Source: a virus. Taken from it: DNA of 25,563 bases. Positions within the stretch are counted from its first letter, which is position 1. The number at the start of each line of letters is the position of its first letter. The stretch covers positions 1 through 25,563 of the IMG/VR virus record IMGVR_UViG_3300021962_000585; one strand, given 5' to 3'. Both the position numbers and the translations under genes were made by a program. Below the pieces are notes generated by a model. It saw nothing but the letters and a program-made list of their open reading frames with translations, had not been told where the DNA came from and searched no databases. This document shows, one piece after another, positions 7,270 to 14,553 of this stretch.

Positions 7270-8556
7270 CTATGCTACTAATCCTAATTTAAGTAATCCA
7301 AAATATTCCTCTTTAACACTTTCCCAATAACTTTGGCCAGTTTCTTTAGTCTCTGGAAATTTACCTTGTTTATAATCACTTATAAATTTGATTTCTAAGA
7401 ATCCTAAAAATCTAGTAAAATTATTTGATATTGTTTGATTGGTATTAAGTAGAATTCTCACATCTACCATAATATCCCTCATAATAGTTCCTAAAAACTT
7501 TCTATCATCTGAAGTTAATCTGGTCATTAAATCTAAGATAGGTTTAATCTGAGTGTTATATTCCTTCTCATCTATTCTATAATCACCACTTTTAACTTTT
7601 TTCATATCATCAAATGCTAAAGAGTTAGTATGACAGAATATATAAATTGGATTTGCTTCACCCCACCCTTGTTTCTTAGCTACATTCATCGATTCAAGCA
7701 TTTTCCCATATGTGTAAACACCTGATTCATCACCTAACATCCCCAAATTACCTTTATGGGATTTAATATAGTTTTTCAACTTCCAACCTGCGTAAGTAGT
7801 ATTCGTTGTAATCAACATTTTATGAAGTACATCAATATCAGATGATGATACCCAAGGTACATTTATACACGCTATATTAGGTATCTGATATCCTTTTTCT
7901 TTTAAATCCTTAAGAGAAAAATATCTAGTATGCCCCTCAAAAATCATATAAGTTTGCTCGCCCTTTTCATTTAAGGTGTGAGGCACTACATTTATTTGAG
8001 TAAAAAATCCATTTTTTATAATAGAAGATTTGATAGTAGGAATATTCTTAATATTTAAATCTCTATTATTAGGATGGGGTACTATATTTTCAAATGGTAT
8101 TGAAATAGGCTCTGCCATCTTAACAATCTTATTAGGATTCAATATTACACTTTCATTAATAATAAATGAATCACAAGCTGATTGACCTTCGAATACAATA
8201 ACACCTCTATCTCTTAAATCCTTAACATTTTTAGAGTGTTTTTTTGAATTCGGCTCCCATTCACACATTATAACCATTCTGATTTCTAATGTCTGTAATG
8301 TTTCAAATAACTTTAAAATTTTAGTTACTTCTGCAGAATTGATAAAGGTTTTTGCTTCAATCCAATTACCCTTATATTGGTAATCTGCAATTCGGTCGGA
8401 TAGACCATCATTAATTGTTTTGAATACAGGTGGTATTCCTGATTCTTCGAATTTTTCAGCGATATATGTTTGCCACTCATCGCCATGTGCGTAACGGGCT
8501 TTCATAACTTCGCTGGACAACTGCTCGGCTAAAACGCCATTTGTTGATTTTTCCAT
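7270..8556 (-). CDS. PD-(D/E)XK-like nuclease fused to a ParB/Srx domain
   Basis: A 428-residue protein with two recognisable parts. Residues about 20-135 look like a PD-(D/E)XK nuclease: Glu33 in a helix, Asp54/Asp58 in 'SDRIADY', then E67-A-K69 ('NWIEAKT'), followed by strands 'MVIMCEW' and 'GVIVFEG'. Residues about 151-225 match a ParB N-terminal domain, with 'ENIVPHPNNRD', 'IKSSIIKNGFFTQINVV' and the GxxR-type motif 'FEGHTRYFSL' (206-215). The C-terminal 200 residues are helical and unassigned. ParB-type domains bind or hydrolyse CTP or ATP and are common in phage nucleases and modification proteins. No parS sites or ParA partner are seen, so chromosome segregation is unlikely. It lies downstream of the HD hydrolase gene. 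Confidence 0.75.
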   Translation of the reverse strand: MEKSTNGVLAEQLSSEVMKARYAHGDEWQTYIAEKFEESGIPPVFKTINDGLSDRIADYQYKGNWIEAKTFINSAEVTKILKLFETLQTLEIRMVIMCEWEPNSKKHSKNVKDLRDRGVIVFEGQSACDSFIINESVILNPNKIVKMAEPISIPFENIVPHPNNRDLNIKNIPTIKSSIIKNGFFTQINVVPHTLNEKGEQTYMIFEGHTRYFSLKDLKEKGYQIPNIACINVPWVSSSDIDVLHKMLITTNTTYAGWKLKNYIKSHKGNLGMLGDESGVYTYGKMLESMNVAKKQGWGEANPIYIFCHTNSLAFDDMKKVKSGDYRIDEKEYNTQIKPILDLMTRLTSDDRKFLGTIMRDIMVDVRILLNTNQTISNNFTRFLGFLEIKFISDYKQGKFPETKETGQSYWESVKEEYFGLLKLGLVA

Positions 8557-8610
8557 AAAATTATTATTTTTTGTGAATCTTTGATATAGGGGTTCACATT
8601 ACCCTTTATT

Positions 8611-9264
8611 TTAAAAAGTATTATTCAACCCTTGCTGCCTTTCGATGACGGTGCTCATATGGTCTGCCCAATGAAGAATATACTGAATGGTATATCGAAG
8701 GTATTTAGATGTATCATATACCTTATAATACTTTTCATTATCTTCATCATATACGCCATCTGTTAATTTGATGCCAAACCATTCTTTATCAGAATATGTA
8801 ATACCATATTGACTAAGTGTAAAAAATCCTCTATCAGTAATACTCATAAACGGAATTGCTTCATTTCTTTTAAAGAATTCACCTCTATTTTTTATATGCC
8901 AATCTGAATCATTAGGAATATAATGCATCTCACCTTTAGTTCCTAATTTACCTAAATCATGATGCAATGCAGAAAAAATTAACTCTTCATCAGTAAAATC
9001 TACTGTACCACCACATTCAATAAAAAGATTTTTCATTTTTAATGCGTGCTTACATACATTGAATATATGGTCAATATACCCACCTTCATAAGCATAATGA
9101 AAATTTTTATTACCACTAGCAGGAGATAACATAAGGTTAGGCCCTAACTCATCCATAGAATACATTTCCAATAGCCTTTGCTTTCTTTCACCTGTGATGT
9201 ATTTATCAACTATTCCTAAGAACTTTTGATAATTCTTTTCTAATTCTTCATTTGTACGTTTCAT
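8611..9264 (-). CDS. HD-domain phosphohydrolase
   Basis: A 217-residue protein with all metal-binding residues of the HD superfamily in order: His66 ('GGYIDHI'), His102-Asp103 in 'HHDLGKLG' and Asp201 in 'HWADHMS'. The domain fills residues about 55-210. HD enzymes cleave phosphate esters of nucleotides such as dNTPs, (p)ppGpp or cyclic nucleotides; the substrate is not visible here. Phage genomes often have such a single-domain enzyme near nucleotide-metabolism genes, in line with the nucleotidase at 10832. A good Bacteroidota-type promoter lies about 65 nt upstream, so this is probably the first gene of the transcript that continues into the nuclease-ParB fusion and hsp20. Confidence 0.88.
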   Translation of the reverse strand: MKRTNEELEKNYQKFLGIVDKYITGERKQRLLEMYSMDELGPNLMLSPASGNKNFHYAYEGGYIDHIFNVCKHALKMKNLFIECGGTVDFTDEELIFSALHHDLGKLGTKGEMHYIPNDSDWHIKNRGEFFKRNEAIPFMSITDRGFFTLSQYGITYSDKEWFGIKLTDGVYDEDNEKYYKVYDTSKYLRYTIQYILHWADHMSTVIERQQGLNNTF

Positions 9265-9328
9265 AATTTTTTCTTTTATTTTTTAAGTTTTATTATTCTC
9301 TAGTTTAGTCAATAATTAAAAGATACCC

Positions 9329-9359
9329 CAAATATACGAAAATTTTTCCAATTTTCCAA
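9329..9359 (-). promoter_or_regulatory. Bacteroidota-type promoter for the HD hydrolase
   Basis: On the minus strand TTGG is followed after 19 nt by TATATTTG, a full match to the TAnnTTTG -7 element of the Bacteroidota primary sigma factor, with a TTG-type -33 element at normal distance. It would start transcription near 9323 and leave a leader of about 60 nt before the ATG at 9264. The bases in between, 9265-9328, hold only A/T-rich sequence. Confidence 0.7.
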
Positions 9360-9364
9360 CTATT

Positions 9365-9979
9365 CTACCAAAATCTTTTTGAATTTTTTTCTTCATAGTT
9401 TTCAAACTCATCCGGAATTATAATCTCTTCCCTATTTTTAAGGTATTCTGCCTTCGTTAGAACCTCGTTCTCACACTCAACTATGGTTTTACCTATCCTC
9501 AACTCTAACTCTCTATAATTAACCCCTATCCACCCCCAAAACGATTCTCCTCCGATGTAGCGGATACCATCCTTCATATAATCATGTGAATCAGAAAAAG
9601 CGGTAGCAAAAAAAGGTTTAGTAGAATTTTTTTTAGTTGATTCGGTTATCTTATCTAACGCATCGTTTAAATAAGTTCCTGTTTGAGTATTGGAATCACT
9701 CTTAAGTTGCCCTTCCCAAATAAAATCACCTTCAAACACCCTTAAATCTATTCCTAATAATTTTTCATCTTTATCAGTATTGATTACTTTTAAATTTTTA
9801 GAACATTTTTCAGCAATTTCTTGTAGAGTCAACCCCAAAATTGTAGTGAGTGTTCTTTCTAATGATAATACCGGAGAATACCTACTGTATTTTTTGTAAA
9901 GATTAAAATCATTTGTATAAACTTTATCTAATACTCTTCGAACTACTCTATCTCTTAGTTTATCTAAGATTTCTTTCAT
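9365..9979 (-). CDS. Putative PD-(D/E)XK-like endonuclease
   Basis: I start this gene at the ATG at 9979, which overlaps the upstream stop as ATGA; a longer frame reaches 10039 but would run 60 nt into the upstream gene. The product is 204 residues. Asp78 in 'LLGIDLRV' is followed by a short hairpin and Q91-L-K93 in 'WEGQLKSDS', the pattern of a PD-(D/E)XK nuclease with Gln in place of the acidic residue, a variant known in some restriction enzymes. Glu41 ('SLERT') could be the helical acid. The C-terminal 'SFWGWIGVNYRELE' is aromatic-rich. It may be a restriction-like or DNA-repair nuclease; specificity cannot be read. The DNA methylase at 15610 is too far away to be called its partner. Confidence 0.6.
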   Translation of the reverse strand: MKEILDKLRDRVVRRVLDKVYTNDFNLYKKYSRYSPVLSLERTLTTILGLTLQEIAEKCSKNLKVINTDKDEKLLGIDLRVFEGDFIWEGQLKSDSNTQTGTYLNDALDKITESTKKNSTKPFFATAFSDSHDYMKDGIRYIGGESFWGWIGVNYRELELRIGKTIVECENEVLTKAEYLKNREEIIIPDEFENYEEKNSKRFW

Positions 9980-10287
9980 TTTAAATTTTCTTTTGTGAGT
10001 ACGAAATAAAGCATGTCCAATTCTTCTACAAATGTACAAACTCCTAATCCCCCGCTATCATACAATTCAATAATGTATTCACCCTCTTCCAGCCCAATAT
10101 CATTTGATTCCACATTATATGAACTTATTAGATACATACAATTAGGGTCTGGATTATTTTTAGGTAACTTAAGCATATATGCGTAAACACCAGGTTCTCC
10201 ATTTTCATCATCTATTTTTTCAAACCCATATTTTACCAAATGTTCTTCGGTAATCGGGGTCAAATCAATCTGTATTCGTGGTTTCAT
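9976..10287 (-). CDS. Unknown 103-aa protein
   Basis: A 103-residue acidic protein with no membrane segment or signal peptide. It looks like a small alpha/beta domain: 'QIDLTPITEEHLVKYGFEKID' at the start, beta strands 'GVYAYMLKLP' and 'CMYLISSYNVE', then 'YIIELYDSGGLGVCTFVEELDMLYFVLT'. The ATG touches the lipoprotein gene stop (10287 shared) and its own stop overlaps the nuclease start by 4 nt, so the three genes are coupled. I do not recognise the family; small proteins with this strand-and-helix order are common phage hypotheticals. Confidence 0.75.
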   Translation of the reverse strand: MKPRIQIDLTPITEEHLVKYGFEKIDDENGEPGVYAYMLKLPKNNPDPNCMYLISSYNVESNDIGLEEGEYIIELYDSGGLGVCTFVEELDMLYFVLTKENLK

Positions 10288-10835
10288 TAGTCTAATATTA
10301 TTTTTACAAATCTTCTTAGGTTTGAATTATAATTGTAACCCTGTACAATTAAAGTATCACCCTTCATCCTAAGTATTGGAGCAATTACGATATTAATTTC
10401 ACCATTTTTTCCACTGTAAGAAGATGGATTAATGGTAGGAACTAATTCAGTTTTATTAGCAATTAAAGGCGGTAAAACGATTGTGTCTAATTGGCCTTTA
10501 TAAAGATTCATATAGGTTTTAGTAATTGTTGCTATTGTATCATTTCGTTTTAAATGCCAATACAAATTACTTTCCCATTCTACTTTTTCAGAGGGTGTTG
10601 GTTCTTTACCATTTACTAAAAACTTACCTGTAATTCTATGTATAGATTGATTTTTGGTAACATCTAATTTTAATCTATAAAAGCCATTATTATCCTGAGG
10701 TAAACTCCTAAGACCTGTTTGGGTAAGAACCGAATCTATTGTAAATGAATATTCTTTAAGTGGTACTATTTCATCATCTTTAGAACAACTAATTAATATT
10801 GAAAGTAATGTAGCACCTAAAATTATTTTTTTCAT
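10287..10835 (-). CDS. Surface lipoprotein with Bacteroidota export signal
   Basis: A 182-residue protein with a textbook lipoprotein signal: two Lys, a hydrophobic stretch and the lipobox LISC with the acylated cysteine at residue 17. The cysteine is followed by SKDDE, an acidic motif like those that send lipoproteins to the outer face of the outer membrane in Bacteroidota. The mature part looks all-beta ('YSFTIDSVL', 'YRLKLDV', 'GEINIVIAPILRM'), like small Bacteroidota surface domains. This supports a Bacteroidota host. A phage lipoprotein placed on the cell surface could block receptors for other phages, but nothing in the sequence proves this. The start overlaps the nucleotidase stop by 4 nt. 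Confidence 0.8.
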   Translation of the reverse strand: MKKIILGATLLSILISCSKDDEIVPLKEYSFTIDSVLTQTGLRSLPQDNNGFYRLKLDVTKNQSIHRITGKFLVNGKEPTPSEKVEWESNLYWHLKRNDTIATITKTYMNLYKGQLDTIVLPPLIANKTELVPTINPSSYSGKNGEINIVIAPILRMKGDTLIVQGYNYNSNLRRFVKIILD

Positions 10836-11290
10836 AACAAATGTTTTAAAACTGAATCCCAGTTAGGAAATTTTTCAGTTCCGAATTGAATTAAAGAACC
10901 TTCAAAATCACCTGCCCCATTAGCAGTTCTATCATCAATAAGGTAATCTCCCTTTAACATATTTTTTAAGTGAGTAATAGCCATTTTCTTATGGAACAAT
11001 CTACCGAAATGTTCTTCAATCCAAAATCTCTTATCCATAGCCGCCATTGGGTTACCCCACGGCGCTGCAGTTGCAATATAGAGTTCATATTGATTACTCT
11101 CCGCTAATTTATTAACTGCTTCAATAGCTCCTTCAATTGGAGGAGGGTTTCGAAATATACCAGGTATGTGGTCGTATCTCCCTTCGTAAGCTATTTTTAA
11201 AAATTCATTATTCGATGTACTTTCCTCGACATGTCTGGCAAAATCTACCAAAACACCATCCATATCAATCCATATAATCTTTTTTTCCAT
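10832..11290 (-). CDS. 5'(3')-deoxyribonucleotidase (HAD family, NT5C type)
   Basis: A 152-residue HAD-family phosphatase. D9-M-D11-G-V-L-V-D is motif I with the nucleophile Asp9 and the acid/base Asp11. Thr74 in 'YIATAAPWGNP' is motif II, a Lys around residue 101-109 would be motif III, and Asp119-Asp120 in 'DYLIDDR' is motif IV. The short cap and the 'IEGAIEAVNKLAE' segment are as in the NT5C 5'-nucleotidases, which dephosphorylate deoxyribonucleoside monophosphates. In a phage it would tune nucleotide pools during host DNA breakdown or remove unwanted dNMPs when bases are modified. It starts 4 nt after the stop of the gene at 11295 and overlaps the lipoprotein gene. Confidence 0.88.
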   Translation of the reverse strand: MEKKIIWIDMDGVLVDFARHVEESTSNNEFLKIAYEGRYDHIPGIFRNPPPIEGAIEAVNKLAESNQYELYIATAAPWGNPMAAMDKRFWIEEHFGRLFHKKMAITHLKNMLKGDYLIDDRTANGAGDFEGSLIQFGTEKFPNWDSVLKHLL

Positions 11291-11294
11291 TATT

Positions 11295-11525
11295 CTATTT
11301 TAATCTATACATAAACAAATCACCACAATCATCATCGTAATCATCATCCTCAACTACGTTGATACCACTACCGATAATTTCTTGTAATTTACTAACATTA
11401 ACTCTACTCCAATAACCAAATCTCAGGTAAACATCGTTTGAACCTCCCATTACCTGTTTGATATCAAAAGAACCAAATTCCGATTCAATTTTTTTCAATG
11501 TTGAAATATCTAATCCGTTCATCAT
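11295..11525 (-). CDS. Unknown 76-aa acidic protein
   Basis: A 76-residue protein. The first half has a helix ('ISTLKKIESEF') and strands ('DVYLRFGYWSRVN'), the second a helix 'SKLQEIIGSG' and an unusual acidic run, EDDDYDDDCGD at residues 59-69, which could bind metal or mimic nucleic acid locally. Two ATG codons stand in tandem at the start; the leader is CTTAAAATATAAAATATAAAATT, like those of several genes in the window. It has no membrane segment and I do not know its function. Confidence 0.7.
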   Translation of the reverse strand: MMNGLDISTLKKIESEFGSFDIKQVMGGSNDVYLRFGYWSRVNVSKLQEIIGSGINVVEDDDYDDDCGDLFMYRLK

Positions 11526-11552
11526 AATTTTATATTTTATATTTTAAGTTTA

Positions 11553-11900
11553 TTAAAGATATTGAGGGCCGTACACACCATAACGAGCAGTACCATCCAT
11601 AATATTACCTCTCGAATGTTTAGCAGGTGATTTCCAACTCGCCGGTTTTAACAAATCACCTTTCTTAATCGGTGCTCCTTTTAAGTCACCATCTACTCTA
11701 CTGATAAATCCCCAACAAGTTGAACCCTTCCACAATCGGATAAATTTATTACCAACATCAACGGTAACATATTCGGGTTTCAAATTTGGAAGAGATTTTG
11801 CGTAATACTCTTCAATTTGTTTGTTCACACCTTCTACAAAGGATTTAACAACTGGATTACTTTCCAAATAATTAACTGATTTTTCGTTCATTGTTCTCAT
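11553..11900 (-). CDS. Unknown 115-aa protein
   Basis: A 115-residue protein with an N-terminal helix (about 8-35, 'VVKSFVEGVNKQIEEYYAKSL') and a beta-rich second half: 'YVTVDVGNKFIRLWKG', 'CWGFISRVDGDLKG', then 'GDLLKPASWKSPAKHSRGNIMDGTARYGVYGP'. The last part is rich in Gly, Lys and Ser and reads like a compact small domain that could touch nucleic acid; this is a guess. It is the first gene after a promoter at 11924-11954. A second in-frame ATG lies three codons in and could be the real start. The family is not recognised, although such proteins are common in large phages. Confidence 0.75.
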   Translation of the reverse strand: MRTMNEKSVNYLESNPVVKSFVEGVNKQIEEYYAKSLPNLKPEYVTVDVGNKFIRLWKGSTCWGFISRVDGDLKGAPIKKGDLLKPASWKSPAKHSRGNIMDGTARYGVYGPQYL

Positions 11901-11923
11901 ATATCTTATCTTTTATTACATAG

Positions 11924-11954
11924 TAAAGATATGATAAAATTTTGGATTTTCCAA
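11924..11954 (-). promoter_or_regulatory. Bacteroidota-type promoter for the 11900-9365 gene set
   Basis: On the minus strand TTGG, 19 nt, TATCTTTA, close to TTTG/TAnnTTTG. The expected start point is near 11918, just before the ATG at 11900. It lies between the terminator at 11981-12005 and the first gene, as expected for a new transcription unit. Confidence 0.6.
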
Positions 11955-11980
11955 GCATTTGAGGAAATATTTTAAAAAAA

Positions 11981-12005
11981 TAACCCATTGAAAATCAATG
12001 GGTTA
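11981..12005 (-). terminator. Intrinsic terminator of the metallophosphoesterase gene
   Basis: A perfect 11-bp stem (TAACCCATTGA with TCAATGGGTTA) and a 3-nt loop. On the minus strand it is followed by TTTTTTTAAAA. The stem includes the TAA stop codon (12003-12005) of the metallophosphoesterase gene, so termination begins right at the end of translation. Confidence 0.9.
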
Positions 12006-12779
12006 TATAAAATCTATTAAAATTCTTTCACTAAAATCGTAATCAAACGTAATTGGATTATTGTTTGGTTCATAGCTCAATGTACAAATACATCCGTTAA
12101 ATGCATATCCACTCCAATCTCCATATTGAATAGGAGCATATCCATAATCTTCGTGAATGTGCCCACTAAAATGTAAATGTGGTTTTACTGCGTGTAATCT
12201 ATGTAATAAATCAGCACATCCAACGTTTTCATATGTACGATATGTTTTATCCCTATAACCATAGATAGGCCCGTGAGTAATTACAATATCAGTATCATTC
12301 GGAATCCCATCCCAAATTTTGGAAATATCCTCACCCCTATCTTCATTGAACGCCCAACCATATCCAAACGATGGGCTGATAGGTGAACCCCAAATTTTTA
12401 TTCCATCCAATTCAACAAATGAATTCTCTAAATAGAATACATTAGGATTCAAATCGGAATTTAATAATATATCCAACCATTGTGGTTTACCAAATGAAGC
12501 GGGTGTATCCCAATTATTTCTACCACCATCAAAATAATCTAATTTATTCCTTAATAGAATTTCGCTATCAAAAGACATATCGTGATTACCTGCGATAAAA
12601 ATCTTATTAGTGTATCCTTCAATTTTATTAAACCACTTAACAAAATCCTTAACTTCGGATTCTCTACCTAATGAACTGATATCACCGCTGTGAATAAGCA
12701 AATCGCCACCCGGCAGTTTTCCGTTTAACTTTTTGTGCTTATTGTGTGTATCACTAATGTGTGTTATTCTCATTTTCAT
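12003..12779 (-). CDS. Calcineurin-like metallophosphoesterase (MPPED-like)
   Basis: A 258-residue single-domain metallophosphoesterase with all the metal-binding motifs: D10-T-H12 in 'HISDTHNKH', G32-D33 in 'IHSGDIS', G64-N-H-D67 in 'IAGNHDMSF', T168-H-G-P in 'VITHGPIYG' and G206-H-I-H209. The closest pattern I know is the MPPED1/MPPED2 group, which cleaves phosphodiesters and cyclic nucleotides; the substrate here is unknown. In a phage it might degrade cyclic-nucleotide or cyclic-oligonucleotide alarm signals, which is speculation. Two starts are possible: ATG at 12779 and ATG at 12773. A promoter ends only a few bases upstream, so the mRNA may be almost leaderless. It ends in its own terminator. 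Confidence 0.9.
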   Translation of the reverse strand: MKMRITHISDTHNKHKKLNGKLPGGDLLIHSGDISSLGRESEVKDFVKWFNKIEGYTNKIFIAGNHDMSFDSEILLRNKLDYFDGGRNNWDTPASFGKPQWLDILLNSDLNPNVFYLENSFVELDGIKIWGSPISPSFGYGWAFNEDRGEDISKIWDGIPNDTDIVITHGPIYGYRDKTYRTYENVGCADLLHRLHAVKPHLHFSGHIHEDYGYAPIQYGDWSGYAFNGCICTLSYEPNNNPITFDYDFSERILIDFI

Positions 12780-12780
12780 A

Positions 12781-13548
12781 TTATGAATATACGAAATTAT
12801 TTGGAATTTTACAAATTTCTTTTTCGCCTGAATTTTTATAAACTACACTAAATAACAATGCAATTCTATTAATATCTTCATTTAAAATTGAAACTTCGTG
12901 TTCAGGATCACTATCACCTCTAAAATTAAGAAATAATAATTTACCAAATTCAGGTGCAACAGTTTCGCCATTTACTATAAAATTTCCCCCTATCTTAATA
13001 TTATAGTTTTTATTGAGATATAATAAGATATTAGCTGGCTTTATTAGTTTTTGCTTTTCCATTGTCAATGATTTACCATCAGTATGTCTCATTAAAATTC
13101 CATTTTTTTTATACATTGTAAGTAAAGGATTATCAATTTTTAATTGCTTTATACGAAATTCAGTTTCATTTATTTTTCTAAGTATTATATCTTCACCGTA
13201 TATTTCTAAAATTTTTGAAAAAATAAAATTGTAGGTATTCGGGTATTCATTCCAATTTAAAGATTCCCCATATAATGAAAATTGTCCAATTTGTTTATCA
13301 CCGTTAAGTGTAATCCAATTGGATATTTTTTCATAATCCACTAATAATTCATTGTATGATGAAAAAAACTTCGTGCTATTTTTTTCATAATCAGGAAATA
13401 TTTGTTGGTATTCTGAAAATGGCCCTCTAAAAATCAATTTAGTGTATCGGTGAGTTTCATTACAAAAATCATACATTTTATCCAATTCTTCTATTAATGA
13501 AGGTTCTTTGGTTAAATCAAATTCAAAAAAAGGTTTTTCCATAAACAA
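12781..13548 (-). CDS. 2-oxoglutarate/Fe(II)-dependent oxygenase (prolyl-hydroxylase-like)
   Basis: A 255-residue protein whose C-terminal half has the double-stranded beta-helix signature of Fe(II)/2-oxoglutarate oxygenases: H155-T-D157 ('MRHTDGKS'), the distal His217 ('PEHEVSIL') and Arg228 ('INRIALLF') that binds 2-oxoglutarate. 'PANILLYLNKNY' and 'GGNFIVNG' are the usual strands between. The N-terminal 140 residues have no recognised motif and may bind the substrate. Phages use such enzymes to hydroxylate proteins or modified bases. An ATG three codons in (MEKPFF) is an alternative start. It is divergent from the plus-strand gene at 13588, with 39 nt between. A second, smaller oxygenase lies at 25031. 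Confidence 0.82.
   Translation of the reverse strand: MFMEKPFFEFDLTKEPSLIEELDKMYDFCNETHRYTKLIFRGPFSEYQQIFPDYEKNSTKFFSSYNELLVDYEKISNWITLNGDKQIGQFSLYGESLNWNEYPNTYNFIFSKILEIYGEDIILRKINETEFRIKQLKIDNPLLTMYKKNGILMRHTDGKSLTMEKQKLIKPANILLYLNKNYNIKIGGNFIVNGETVAPEFGKLLFLNFRGDSDPEHEVSILNEDINRIALLFSVVYKNSGEKEICKIPNNFVYS
12784..12815 (-). promoter_or_regulatory. Bacteroidota-type promoter for the metallophosphoesterase
   Basis: On the minus strand TTTG, 20 nt, TATATTCA, preceded by TTTCG as at the promoters at 9329 and 17188. It lies inside the end of the upstream oxygenase gene. The -7 element ends 5 nt before the ATG at 12779, so a start point close to that ATG is expected and the ATG at 12773 may be the one used. 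Confidence 0.55.
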
Positions 13549-13587
13549 TATATATACTTATACATATACGGTTATATTAATTGTTTT

Positions 13588-14553
13588 ATGAAAAAAATAT
13601 TCAAAATAGATTTCGGGCAATTTGATTCCCATAAAAAACTAACTTCAGAATACTCTCTTAATTTTGAAGTACAGCCTCATCCAATCGCAGAACTTTGGTT
13701 TGATAAACTTAAAGACCTTCTTTCAGATTCAAGTTGGAAATTAGAAACCAGATGGGCCGCATTTAAACTACCATCTAGAAATCCGAAAATATTAGTTGAA
13801 AAACTAAAAAGATGTGTAGATTTAATTAATAACTCAGATTGGTTTGATTATCATATTATCGAATCCGATAGAATTACCGAAGATTATCCTATGGAAGTAC
13901 ATAATATTATACATCACCATTTTGAGATATTAATTGGGCAAGTATGGAAACCTTCGGAATATTGGAAAAAAATAATTGATAAAAAAGATTGGGTATTAGT
14001 TGACGCCGTAAGGGGATTAAATGATCTTTCACATGAAATTGAAGAGTGGAATATGGGAGGTGATGCTACTATATGTACAACTTTTATGAATGGACTAGCT
14101 CCAATACAGAAAGTAGAATTACCACAAGAAGCCGATGAGTGGTTTACATTAGATGGTGCATTTGGTAGGGGGTATTTACATTATGCACAATTAGGAAAAA
14201 CATGGCAAGAAGTTTGTATAGATGATGATGACCATATAGACCCATCGAATATTTCAGAACATAGATTGTTAAGTGGTGAATTTGATTTACAATTTTCTCT
14301 ATTTGATAGAACTCATGAGGGAATGGTTGAAATGTTTAATATGAGAGAAAAGTTAGCAAAATTCGACAGAACACCTGAAGATAAAACTTTAAGACTAGGA
14401 TATTGTCCAATATTTGATATCGTAAATCAATCGGAACTAAATAAATCCGATAAAGAAAATATAATTGATAATGTGAGAAACCATCCTCAAATTATTAGAA
14501 TGAATTTAGATGGAATAGAAAGGCCTTTTATTCCTTACTTTGATCCTTATTAA
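13588..14553 (+). CDS. Unknown 321-aa protein, the only plus-strand gene
   Basis: A 321-residue soluble protein with a normal ATG and no signal peptide. It is rich in Trp, His and Asp, with 'EVHNIIHHHFEILIGQVW' at 102-119, 'HEIEEWN' near 150, 'TTFMNGLAP' near 170 and 'LHYAQLGKTWQEV' near 205, followed by a D-D-D-D-H run. Several clustered His and acidic residues could bind a metal. It resembles a hypothetical family that I have seen in aquatic phages, but I cannot name a function. Its 3' end overlaps the minus-strand SGNH gene by 26 bp, and its 5' side is divergent from the oxygenase gene. The 39-bp gap 13549-13587 is A/T-rich and must hold any promoter; I see no clear element in it. Confidence 0.85.
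   Translation: MKKIFKIDFGQFDSHKKLTSEYSLNFEVQPHPIAELWFDKLKDLLSDSSWKLETRWAAFKLPSRNPKILVEKLKRCVDLINNSDWFDYHIIESDRITEDYPMEVHNIIHHHFEILIGQVWKPSEYWKKIIDKKDWVLVDAVRGLNDLSHEIEEWNMGGDATICTTFMNGLAPIQKVELPQEADEWFTLDGAFGRGYLHYAQLGKTWQEVCIDDDDHIDPSNISEHRLLSGEFDLQFSLFDRTHEGMVEMFNMREKLAKFDRTPEDKTLRLGYCPIFDIVNQSELNKSDKENIIDNVRNHPQIIRMNLDGIERPFIPYFDPY

Noticed and set aside
8557-8610. GTGAA...TTCAC inverted repeat between the HD and ParB-fusion genes
   Set aside because: Only 5 bp of stem with a long loop and no T run; not distinguishable from chance.
9980-10039. A 20-residue N-terminal extension of the nuclease gene from an ATG at 10039
   Set aside because: It would run 60 nt into the upstream gene; the ATG at 9979 makes a normal ATGA junction and starts a clean helix.
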